The position numbers were made by a program, and so were the translations under genes. A stretch of 64,000 nucleotides of DNA. Origin: Heterobasidion occidentale. Its lineage: Eukaryota > Basidiomycota > Agaricomycetes > Russulales > Bondarzewiaceae. The notes beneath the pieces are model-generated. The model worked only from the letters and a program-made list of their open reading frames with translations. It was not told the origin of the DNA and searched no databases. The stretch lies in the NCBI GenBank assembly GCA_039111635.1, contig JBCAQO010000003.1, positions 3,906,001-3,970,000 on the forward strand, read 5' to 3'. Numbering within the stretch: the stretch's first letter is position 1; each line of letters opens with the position of its first letter. Shown piece by piece: positions 11,202 through 21,806 of this stretch.

Positions 11202-13069
11202 TCAAGCGTGTTCGATCGTATGCTTCGCGAATTGCACACCGCCAACTCCGGACACAATCCCCGGCCTGCTGTCCTCATCCGCGTGCTCCCTCATGATCGC
11301 CCGCTCCTTCAACAGCCCCCACCGAACCCACCACTCCTCCGCCTCCTCGCGCGCATCGTACCCCACCCCTCCAACAGCTCCGCGAAATGCTTCGCCAGCT
11401 CCTCTCCGTCGTCGTCTTCGCGACCGTCGGGGACCTCCCGCGCGTCCTCGCGGGTTTGCGAAGAGCGCGCCCTCGTGAACGTGGCGCGCAGGGCCGCGTC
11501 TCGCGCGGTCCGTTGGTCGCCCGCGAGGTTCGTGAAGCGCCGGTTCTTGACCTCCAGCTCGTGCAGCCGCGCAGCGCGGGGCGCGCGCAGGTCGTGGTAT
11601 GCATACAGGAGGGACGCAAGCTGGTCGCGCGTGCGGAGGTGGGAGAGCAGCGTGGTGAGGACGGCGGCGGACTCGAGGCAGTTGGAGCTCTGGTGCAGCG
11701 CGCCGGGCTGTGGGCGGGCCGGCGCGTGTCAGTGCGGCGCGGGACGCGCGACGGGCGAATGCACGCACCAGCATCGGGTGTGCGGCTTGGCCGATCAGGA
11801 TGATCGTCTCCGAGGCGTCTACCCATTCGTCTGCGGGTGAAGACTCGTAGCAGCGCGCACGGGCGAAAGACGAGATGCCTTTAAGCATACGCTGAACGCT
11901 GCTTGGATCAACCTCGAGCATTGAGATCCCGACACGACGACGACGACGACGACGCGGCTTGGCTTACCGTGGTGCGAGTTCATCATCCTGTGAAATGCTG
12001 GACGCAGGAACAGTGCCCCACTCATCAACCTGATCGTCCACGAGATCTTCTACGCGCTCGACATGCAAAACGTACTTATTCCTTCCCTTCACCGGGACTC
12101 AGACGAATGCGCACCGCTCACGAATCGCAACACTCACCGTACCGTACGCTGTATGCCGCGAGCGGCCGACATGAGCGGGCGCACGAGCAGACGGGCATGA
12201 ATCCACGTACACATTGCGTGGAAGCCCTCGGACATCCAGACGTCCACTTCGTGTCCCGATTCTTCCAGCTCTGCGTTTTCCGCGGCGCACACGCCGGTGT
12301 ACACGGTCGTGCCCGTATACGCACCTTTCCAGGGCGAGCTAGGGTTCTGCGCGTCCACGATGGGCCTCACGACGCCTCGCGCCCCGTCGGCTCCAATGAT
12401 CAAGTCGGCATGAATGATGTCGCCCGAGTGGAGCGAAACCGAAGGCCGTTGATCATCAGACCCCGAGGGCGCTGCGTGGGTTGATGGAGGAGAGACGCTG
12501 ACCACTGTGCTATTGAAAGATACCTTGGCGCCGGCAGAAATAGAACGCTTGCACAGCATGTCACAAAGATCGCGATGCTGGAGGTCAAGGAGGCTCAGAC
12601 GCAGATACGTCTTGCGGGAGGACAAGATACGCACGTCGATCAGGCGAGCCTCGCCCCCGCTGTCCTCGAACATGACGGGGACCCACCCCGCGCTCCCGAC
12701 GAGCTCGCCGGTGCGCACTGGGTGCGAGCACCATGTAAGCGCCGAGTGTGGAGCGCAGGCAGACGGGAAACGCACAATCACGGAGCGCCACGCTCGTCAC
12801 CGGGACAGAGCGCTCAGACAGCTCGTCCCGCATGCCCAGGTGCTTAAGTATCTTGACCGCGTTGGGTGGAAGACGGATCCCGCCCGCGACGCTCGGTATT
12901 CCTGGTGCTTTCTCGAACAGCCGAACACGATGCCCATCCACGGCGAGGGCGCAAGTGGCGGCGAGTCCCGCGAGCCCTGCAAGTGAGGCGTAAGATGAAT
13001 ACGGTCCAATGGTCAGCAGGAGCGCAGACCTGCGCCCACGACGACGACGTCCAGCTTCAATGCGGACAT
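11202..13069 (-). CDS. FAD-dependent monooxygenase (copy E), C-terminal frameshift
   Basis: MSALKLDVVVVGAG, intron, GLAGLAATCALAVDGHRVRL, GGIRLPPNAVKILKHLG, VRTGELVGSAGWVPVMFE, HRDLCDMLCKRSISAGAKV, DLIIGADGARGVVR, GQAAHPML, then the HQSSNCLESAAVLTTLLSH exon. At 11361-11364 a run has four C instead of the five seen in copy C (plus-strand sense). This puts the tail YDAREEAEEWWVRWG and GGVQFAKHTIEHA one base out of frame after ELLEGWG. The tail is otherwise well conserved, so this is either a recent mutation or a sequence error. The 11-nt microexon is at 12138-12148. Same presumed reaction as the other copies. Confidence 0.8.
12138..12148 (-). other. 11-nt microexon of copy E
   Basis: Bounded by acag and gtgagt on the minus strand. 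It encodes S-Y-G-T in phase with the flanking exons, as in copy C. Confidence 0.75.
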
Positions 13070-13365
13070 GAGAGTGCAAAAACAAGACGATGCTGTGGGC
13101 GTTTGACGGGCCTCGCGTTTTAAGCCTGGCGGCTCGGAGCACCTACAATTGGTAAATCGCGACCTCGAAAAGAACGAACAAAGACGGATCTGATCAAGAG
13201 ACGGCGTTTGAAGCACAGCCGTGTTTTCGCAGACATCGGGGTACTGAGAAGGGGAGTCCCTAGCAGATTGCATTCCACCGTCGGGTCTGCAGCGCAAAGA
13301 CATGTGCACTCGCTGTATCGTATCCCATCGTGCCCGGGTATCTGTCCAGCACCATTCTCGCTCGC

Positions 13366-15260
13366 TCATCCAGACACCTCAAACGGCACGCCGCCGACCC
13401 CAAACACGGTCCCCGCTGCGTCCGCGTCCGCGTCCGCTCCCGCCTCGCCACCCGCCCGCTCCCTTAGCAGCCCCCACCGGATCCACCACTCCTCCGCCTC
13501 CTCGCGCGCGTCGTACCCCCACACCTCCGACAGCTCCGCCCACTGCCTCGCCAGCTGCCCCCCGTCGTCCTCCTCTTCCGCCCCGCCGCCCTCGCCCGCG
13601 TCGCCCCCGCGCGGCCGCACGAGCGACGCGCGCATATTCTCGTCCCGCGCGACGCGCAGCTCGCCCGCCATGCAGAGGTAGAACCGGTTCTTGAGCTCGA
13701 GGTCGTGCAGCCGCGCGGCGCGCGGCGCGCGCAGGTCGTGGTACGCGTACAGGAGCGACGGCAGCTGTGCGGGCGCGCGGAGGTGCGAGAGCAGCGTGCT
13801 GAGCACCGCTGCGGACTCGAGGCAGTCGGAGCTCTGGTGCATCGCGCACGGCTGCACGCGCGCGCGTCAGTGCAGGGCGGGGCAGAGCAGGGCAGGGTGG
13901 CAAGCGGGGTCACGCACCAGCATGGGGTGGGCGGCTTGGCCCGTGAGCACGATTCTGCGCGCGGCATCGACCCAGTTCTCTGCGGGCGGGTGGGCGCAAC
14001 ATCGGACGCGTGTGAGCTGAGGGGCGCATTTCAGCAGGTGCCGGATGCTGCGTGTATGGTTAGCGTGCCGAGTCGCGCGCCCAGCGTGGGTTACGTACCG
14101 GGGTTCGAATTCATCGATTTGGGGAATGGAGGACGAGGGGACGGGGTCCCAGTTCGCTGGGTCCGCCGGGTCCAGGTCCTCCTGCGCTCGATGTGGAACG
14201 CGTATTCGCCCTCGGGTCGCTTCGCCGGACGCTCAGCAGGGGCCGCGGGGACGCAAAGGAACGACGCTCACCGTGCGATAGACTTTGCCGCCACGGGCCC
14301 TGGCACGATGAGCACCCCACACACACACACGCACCGGCAGCGGCAGCAGCAAAGCAAGTCCACGCACCCATTCCGAACACCCCCTCGCCCATCCAGATGG
14401 GATGGCCGATCTCGACGATCTCCTTCAGATACCGGTCGGCGGCCGCGCGCGCGGTGTGGACGACGCCGGTGTACATGGTCGTGCCCGTGTACGAGCCGGG
14501 GCGTTGTTCGTCCACGACGGATCGCACGAGGCTCTGCGCGCCGTCGGCGCCGATGATGAGGTCGGCGTGGACGACGTCCCCGGAGGAGAGCGTCACGGAC
14601 GGCTGAGGGCCCAATGCGGAGGCGCTGGAGCGGGATGGACGAGGGTCGGCGAGAGAGGGAGCGGAGACGGTGGTGATCGCGCTATCAAAGGTGATCTCGG
14701 CGCCGGCAGAGACGGCGCGCGCGTAGAGCATGTCGCAGAGATCGCGGTGCTGCATAGTTCGCGGTGCGCTCATCAGCCGACGGCGCGCCGCGCACGGACG
14801 CAGGAAGGGCGGACACGCACGTTGATCATGTGGAACTCGCCGCCGCTGTCCATGAACATGCTCGGCACCCACTCCGTGCGTCCGACGATCTCGCCGGAGC
14901 GCACTGATTGAAGGGGGCATCTGATCGATGGGGAAGTGTTAAGAAGGGCAGATGGGCACGCACGATCGCAGAACGTGGCGCTCGTGATGACCGCGCTCCT
15001 CTCCCGCAGCTCGTCCCCCATGCCCCACTGGACGAGGATCTTGGTCGCGTTGGGCGGGAGGCGGATCCCGCCGGGGACGGTCGCTATCCCCGAAGACCTC
15101 TCGAAGAGCCGAACACGATGGCCATCCGAAGCGAAGGCGTAAGCGGTGGCGAGGCCGGAAAGACCTGGAAAGGACGAGGGTGAGACGGATGGCTCGAGAG
15201 GGGATGATGGCAGCGCTCACCTGCGCCGACGATGAGCACGTCGAGCTTGAGTACAGACAT
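13366..15260 (-). CDS. FAD-dependent monooxygenase (copy F), one frameshift
   Basis: MSVLKLDVLIVGAG, intron, GLSGLATAYAFASDGHRVRL, GGIRLPPNATKILVQWG, VRSGEIVGRTEWVPSMFM, DLIIGADGAQSLVR, LTGQAAHPML, HQSSDCLESAAVLSTLLSH, WGYDAREEAEEWWIRWG, ending FGVGGVPFEVSG. More diverged from B, C and E than they are from each other. In the exon at about 14101-14228 the first part reads EYAFHIER in frame with the 11-nt microexon (14272-14282). The rest reads QEDLDPADPANWDPVP one base out of frame, but in phase with the next exon. A one-base deletion near 14184-14190 explains this. Divergent from copy G. Confidence 0.8.
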
Positions 15261-16494
15261 GGGAGTGTAGAAGGAAGAGGTTCTGTCGCGGGCGTGTCGA
15301 GGGGCGCGGGATTATAAGGTTGTAGACGGCCACGAGTGATCCTCGAGCCTCCGATGGGGCGAGATCTAGACCACGGAATTGGATTGAGACAGGTTACAAG
15401 GGATCAAGGGCAGGCGTCGTCGGTTCATGGGTGTAGTCTGAGCGCATCGTGGTGCTGCTCGGCGCGACCCAACCAGACAACAAGCATCGGTGGACGCTTG
15501 ATGCGTCCCCGGTCGCGTTTCAAGGTTGCTGGACCCGCGTGATGTGTACCTGACAGCACGACGAGGCTGTACAGGATGCGCGCGATTCGCTTAGTGCGGT
15601 CGACGTGGGCGCGTTTGTAGGTCCATGGGGACGGGTGGAGATGGGAAAGAGGCAGACGTGAGTGGGGACAGTGTGGGGGCGCGGCGTGGAGAGTCTCGAG
15701 TAGCGGGACGCTGGCATGCGCGGCCGAGGCGCGTCTCGAGTCGGCTATGTCGGCATGCCGGCGTTCAGCGGTTCCTTGGAGTCGGCAACGTCAGTCTCTC
15801 CCATCTAGAATGCCACGAGAGAGTCCAATCGAATATCTCCATGGCATTGCGATTGCATGTCGAGCGCGCGGGCGCGCGCATCACACGAAGAACTTCACGT
15901 GAGCCTCTTGTGCGTACTTCTACATTACTTCTACTTCCTGCTGGAAGGCGGTTCCTGAGATCCTGGAGCCCTGTGCTCGTAGACTTTTTACTATATCCAG
16001 AGGGCCAACAGCCTGGCACCACGAAATGGAAGCCTCAAAGGGCGGCGCAGAGTGTCAGGTTCGTTTCAGCCACCCTCTCATTGCTAGCAGATATCGTGTC
16101 GATTATTGAGATCAGATCCGCAGTGGGTGAGCCCTCGGACATTCGTCCGACGATATATCTCGATATGGCAGGTGTAATGGACGGAAAAGGAAGGTGCGAG
16201 CACGTGCAAGAGATCTATTCATTGATCGCGACAGGGGATTGGGCGAGGCGGGTGGCAATCTGTGGCCATCGACGCTAGCAAGGCAGCAATAGGGGCGCAC
16301 CCTCGACTGGCTAATCCTTTTCGTCCCAGATTCGACCTTCATTTTAGAATGGCCCGCCGCTGCGTATGCATTTCCGCAACCTTGTTACTATTTAGGCCTC
16401 CTCTAATGCGCGATAGATGGTGCGCACCTCGGCCTGACGACCACCTCCACCTCGTCCTCGTCCTCTGTCCCCCTCTCATCGCCCGCCGCTACCC
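15261..16494. promoter_or_regulatory. Divergent intergenic region between copies F and G
   Basis: About 1.2 kb upstream of both the minus-strand copy F and the plus-strand copy G. A minus-strand TATA-like ttataatc lies at about 15313-15320, some 55 bases before the copy F ATG. The 60 bases before the copy G ATG are C/T-rich (cctcgtcctcgtcctc). No coding region was recognised. Confidence 0.45.
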
Positions 16495-18457
16495 ATGCTC
16501 AAACTCGACGTCATCGTCATAGGCGGAGGTACGTTCTCGAGGTCTAGCCAGCGCCACTACCTCACGTTTCCCAAAAGGCCTGGCCGGTCTCGCGTCCGCG
16601 ACCGCGCTCGCTTCCGATGGCCATCGCGTGCGCCTTTTCGAAAAATCGTCGGGGCTCCCTACGACGCCCGGTGCGATACGCGTCCCCCCCAACGCCGCCA
16701 AGGTCCTCGCGCACTGGGGCCTCCACGATCAGCTCTCCCAGAAGAGCGCCCTGCTATCAGAAATCCCCCTCTGCGATAGTGCGTGCTCTCCACACCCTCT
16801 CCACGATCCGCATCCCTGACCCAGCGCCCCCCGGCAGTGCACACGGGCGACCTCATCGCTCTCACCGCGTGGAAGCCCGAGATGTACAAAGACAGCGGCG
16901 GGGACTTCCATGTCATGGCCGTGCGTCCTGGCCGCCCTGCCTCCCCGTCCGATAATCACTGAGCCTTTACCCCGCGCCCAGTTCGACGCGCTCTACACGA
17001 CGCTCCACGACTACGCCGTCTACAAGGGCGCCGAGATCACGTTCAACGCCGCCGTCGCGTCCGTCGCGCCGCCACCGTCCACGGACCCGACCACAACGAG
17101 CGACCTCGGCGCGGGGCCCTCCGTCACGCTCGCGACGGGTGAGGTCCTGCACGCGGACCTCATCATCGGCGCCGACGGCATCCACAGCATGGTGCGCGAG
17201 GCCCTCAACGAGGCCGTCCCCGCGCAGCACGCCTACTCGGGCCGCTCCGTCTACACCGGCGTCCTCGAGCAGCACGTCGTCGAGTCCGACCCCGGCATGA
17301 AGCACTTCGCGCACACGCGCCAGATGCTGTGGTTCGGCAACGACTGCTTCGGCATCGGTGCGTCCGCGCGCGTCCTACCACGGAGCCGTCATGTTAACGC
17401 CCCCCGCGCGCGCCCGCAGGATACCCGCTCGTGAGTCTGCGCTCGCGCCGAACGGAGACGGCGTATTGACCGGGTTTCGCAGCCGACCCAGAACGCGTGG
17501 GGCCTGCACATCGACCTCCCAGATCCGCCAGACGAAGACACGCGCGCGGCGCGCGACTGGGAGTACATCGCGCCCTCGAGCGTCGACTGCGCGCATCTCG
17601 AACCCCGGTGCGTCGCGCGCTCTCTCACCCCCTGCCCGTCCCCAACAGGCGACGTGACACCCGCCGCCCGCCGCTAGCCTCCAGTACTTCTTCGCGCACG
17701 CGCAGACGCTCGCGCGCGGGCGCTACGTCGCCCGCGCGCCCGCCCAGTCCTGGGTCGACCCCCAGCGCCGCATGCTCCTCGTCGGCCAAGCCGCGCACCC
17801 CTCCTTCGTGAGCACCCCGCACCCCCGCACCCCCCCTCCTCCCACGCCCTCTAACCCCCCCTCCCCACACCGCAGTGGTGCGCGCCGTACCTCACCGCCG
17901 ACTGCCTCGAGTCCGCCTGCGTCCTCTCCACGCTCCTCGCGCACCTCCGCGTTCCCGCGCAGCTGCCCTCGCTCCTGTACGCCTACGAGGAAGTCCACGC
18001 GCCGCGCGCCGCGCGCCTGCACGACACCGAGCGCAGCTACCGCGCCTACGTCACGCTCTCCGGCGCGCCGCGCGCCGCGCGCGACGCCGAGCTCCGCACC
18101 GGCACCGCGACCGAGGCGGCGGAGGTCGCGCGGCGGCACGTCGAGAAGCGCGAGGGGTCCGTGTCCGGGTCGGGCTCGCGCGGTGCGCGGTCGGTGTGCT
18201 CGGCCGAGGGGGGCACATCGGCGTCAGGACCACCACCGCCGGAGGAGGAAGAGGAAGCGGAAGAAGAGGACGAGGACGAGGACTTTGGCGAGCTGGCGCA
18301 GCAGTATGCGGAGAACGCGGAGCTGTGGGGGTACGACGCGCGCGACGCGGCGGAGGACTGGTGGGTCAAGTGGGGCAACCTGCGCGAGCGGACGCTGTTC
18401 ACGCCCGACGAGCTTGCGCGCTTCTCCAGCGCGCTGCAGGTGCGCGTGGACCACTAA
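16495..18457 (+). CDS. FAD-dependent monooxygenase (copy G), intact
   Basis: MLKLDVIVIGGG, intron, GLAGLASATALASDGHRVRL, AIRVPPNAAKVLAHWG, VHTGDLIALTAWKPEMYK, DLIIGADGIHSMVR, LVGQAAHPSF, then WCAPYLTADCLESACVLS, LPSLLYAYEEVHAPRAARLH, a D/E-rich linker and WGYDARDAAEDWWVKWG. All exons join in frame, with the 11-nt microexon at 17420-17430 encoding G-Y-P-L before PTQNAWGLHIDLP. This is the most diverged copy: it has WCAPY where the others have HQSS. Its codon use is strongly GC-biased. Predicted NAD(P)H-dependent hydroxylase of an aromatic or polyketide-like substrate; the substrate is unknown. It converges on the MFS gene at 18775. Confidence 0.88.
17420..17430 (+). other. 11-nt microexon of copy G
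   Basis: Eleven bases between cccgcag and gtgagt. It keeps the phase G|GA TAC CCG CTC and is conserved in length with the five other copies. Confidence 0.78.
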
Positions 18458-18774
18458 CGGCTCGGGACATGGTTTTTTTGTGGTCTTTTCTTTTTTTTAC
18501 GACGTGATGATGATCTACGAATGAGGGCTGGGACATACTGAATACTGAACGGGGGCGCTTGCGGGATGGACGGAGCGGCTTTCTGATTGATAGATAGGTA
18601 GCAGACGTATTTACTTACAGCCCGCGGTATAGCATACGTGCAGAATTAAACGGAGAGGACAGCACGAAAGACGGAGAAACCAAAAACCAAAAAAAACATA
18701 CGACGGCACAACGCGCGGTAAACCAAGCAAGAGAGATAGATGCAAATGCAAGTCATGCGGAAAGTCCGCCGTCA

Positions 18775-21700
18775 TCATCGCGCAAGCGGCAGCGGCAGCG
18801 GCTCGACCGACACCGCACGCATCACGGGCGACTCGCCGCGCCGCCCACCCAGGCCCTGCGCCTCGGCACGCACGCGCGCCTGCGCCTCCTGCCAGTCCCA
18901 CTCCCACGCGTGCGCTGGCACGCGCACCTGCCCCCGAACCCGGTCCTGCTCGCGCTCTGGCTCGCCCCCGTCCTCGCCCTCAGTCTCGTCCCCCGACTCG
19001 GGCTCGAGCGTGCGCTCCCGCTCCTCCACCTCGCCGTGCATCGCCCCGTCGCCGTCGCCGTCGGCAGGCGTCTCCTTCTCGAGCCCCATCGCGGCCGCGA
19101 GCCCCGCGCCCTTCGCGCCCTTCGCACCCTTCGCGCCTTTTGTGCCCTTGACACCCTTAGCGCTCCTCGCGCGCCGCGGCGCCTGCGCGCGCGCGTCCTC
19201 GTGCACCGTGCCCTGGCTGTCGAGCCCCGGCTCGGGCTCGTGCGCCTTCTCGCCCCTGTGCCCGACGACGCCGACGCCGCGGAGGAAGAACGCGAGGAGC
19301 ATGCCTGTGCGCCGGTGGCCGTGCGTGCGTGCGTGCGTGCGCGCGTGCGTGTATGCGTGCGTGCGTGCGCGCGTTTCACGTCGTGTCGTGTCGATGCGGG
19401 TCGTGTCGGCCGATAGTCACGCGGCAACAAGGCAGAGCGCGCGCGACGAACGAGCGCATCGAATACCAGCGTCGGAGCCACCAAAACAACACAGGCGATG
19501 CGCATAAGCAAGTACTCGGGTCCTCAACCACGCAGCACGCACCGAGGACCCCGAACGCGAACGCGGTCCACTCGGCGGCCTGGTACGCCTTGAGCTGGGC
19601 CTCCTTCGGCGCCGCGGCGGCGGTGGGCGACGCGGGGTCGGGGGGGGCGCTGCCGCCGTCGAGCTGCTGCGTCTGGTGCGCGAGCACGCGGTTGAAGACG
19701 ATCGTGGAGACCGTGAGGCCGAACGCGGTGCCGATCTGGCGCGCGGGCGTCAGCATGCCCCGCCGTCGAAAAGAGGGGGAAGGGGAGAGGGGCGGAGAGA
19801 GGAAGGGAGGACGAAGGAAGGGAGGAACGGAGAGAGCGGGGGGAGCGGGGGAGCGGGGGGGGCGCGCGCGCACGCACCTGGGTCATGGTCTGGAACAGCG
19901 CGCCCGCGACGCTCTGCTCGTGCGGGAGCGCGACCTTGGCGATGAAGAGCGTGCCGGCTGCGAAGACGAAGTCGGCGCCGAAGACGGAGAAGATGGCGGC
20001 GGGGAAGCCGAAGGCCCAGTACGGCGCGCTCGGGTCGATCAGCGCGAAGAAGACGTTGGCGAAGGAGGTGAAGAGCGTGCCGACGACTGGCGGGTGCGGG
20101 CGCGGGCGCGTGAGCGTGCGCGTTCGGTTGAGGGGGGACGAGAGGGGAGAGGAGGGGGGACGCACCGACGATGTACATGACGTCGACGCGCCCGATGATG
20201 AGCGCGATGACGACGTTGCACGCGACGCCGGTGACAAACATCGGAAGCATGCGCACCATCGTCAATATCGGCGACAGCTGCACGTAGTTCTGGTAATACA
20301 GCTGCCCGCGCGCGCGTCAGCACCCCACACGACACGGGGAGCGGCGCGGCGCACCTGGACCCAGAACCCCCACGCCATGAAGCTGCACCAGTTCACGCAC
20401 GCGATCGTCTGCATCACCGCGAACCTTCCGTTCGCGCGCGTCCACATCGAGAGGCGCATCAGCGGCGGCGGCGCCCACGCGTGGCGCCCCGCGCCCCGCG
20501 CGCCGCTGCCGCCGAGCGTGCCGTCGAGCACGCGCTCGAGGAAGCGCTGCCAAACGACGAACGCCGCGATGCACAGCACGCCGAGCACGAGCAGCGCGAC
20601 GATGTCTGCCCACACGCCTCGTCAGCCCGTCCGCAGTCGCACGATCGCACAGACAGACGCGAGAGCGGCTCACACGGCGTCTTCCACTGCTGCGGCGCGG
20701 TCTCGCCGTCGCTGAGGACGAAGATGACGAGGACGAGGCCGGCGGTGACGAGGAAGGCGCCGAGCCAGTCGACGCGCCTGTCGGGCTCGGTGGAGGGCTC
20801 GTCGGCGTCGATGCTGAGGGCGCCCGCGGCCATCGCGAGCGCGCAGATGCCGGCCATGAGGTAGAAGTTGGAGCGCCAGGCGGGTCTGTGCGCGCGGCGA
20901 GCGAGCGGGGGAGCAGGTGAGCAAGGCGCAAGGCGAGGAGGGAGCGAGGGAGCGAGGGGGGACGCACTTGGACAGCTGCGTGAGCACGCCGCCGATGATC
21001 ATGCCGACGGCGCCGCCGACGGGTGCGCCGGCGGAGAAGGTGGCAAAGGCGACGGAGCGGGCGCGCGAGGGGGGGAAGGCGTGCGCGAGGATGCCGAGCT
21101 GTCGCGCGGGGATGGACGTCAAGCCATGCAGCGCGGGGACGGCACGGGACGGGACGCACCGAGGCGGGGACGACGGCTGCGCCGCCGATGCCTTGGAAGG
21201 CGCGCAGGACGTCGATCGTGATCTCGTCTATGCGGGGGCGTTAGCGCGTCTGCGAGAGACGAGAGACGAGGGGGGGGGCGCTAACTATGCGCAAAGCCGC
21301 AGCCGATGGAGAAGACGGCCATGCAGAGGAAGCCGAGGAGCCATGTTTTCTTGCGGCCGTGGAGGTCTGCGATGCGGCCGAAGAAGAGCAGGAGGCAGCC
21401 CTGTGATGCGGCACAACCACGTGTGAGTGGGGCTATGGGCTGCGCGGTGGAACGCGCAGGAGGGGAGGGAGGGCACGCACGGAGCTGAGGGAGTAGGCGG
21501 AGATGAGCCACTGGAGGTTGGCCTCGGGGATGTCGAGGTCCCTGCCGATGCTGGGGAGGGAGATGGACACGGTGGTGATGTTCGTTATCTAATACCCGGC
21601 GGCGAGGGTATTAGGCTCGCGCGGGGGAGAGCGGAAATTGGCGGACGTACGTTGATCAAATTTGCGAGGGTGCAGGCGGCGACGAGGCAGACGGACTTGA

Positions 21701-21806
21701 AGGCGCTCCGCGGCGGGCGAGCGGGGCGAGCGGGCTTGTCGGAGGCGTATGCGGAGACGGAGACGGCGGACGCGTGGGGGTCACCGTCCGCGGAGGAGTG
21801 GGACAT
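18775..21806 (-). CDS. MFS multidrug transporter (DHA family)
   Basis: Predicted plasma-membrane H+-coupled exporter. The N-terminus MSHSSADGDPHAS is followed by TM1 (VCLVAACTLANLIN). Then come ISLPSIGRDL, the loop 2-3 motif GRIADLHGRKKTW, a motif-C-like GAPVGGAVGMIIGG in TM5, and further hydrophobic exons LVTAGLVLVIFVLSD, LLVLGVLCIAAFVVW, MLPMFVTGVACNVVIALIIG and GTAFGLTVSTIVFNRVLA. The last exon, after GMLLAFFLRGVGVVGHRG, is a charged tail rich in E, D and KGAKGAKGAKG repeats. About ten short introns. A (cgtg)n microsatellite at about 19318-19370 lies in the last intron. Its position beside the monooxygenase array suggests export of a related compound, but that is inference. Confidence 0.85.

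Noticed and set aside
20317..21159. 280-residue Arg/Pro-rich minus frame
   Set aside because: Alternative frame across several exons and introns of the MFS gene; it has no hydrophobic segments.
3577..21806. Secondary-metabolite biosynthetic cluster
   Set aside because: Only flavin monooxygenases and a transporter are present; no backbone synthase or cluster regulator was found.
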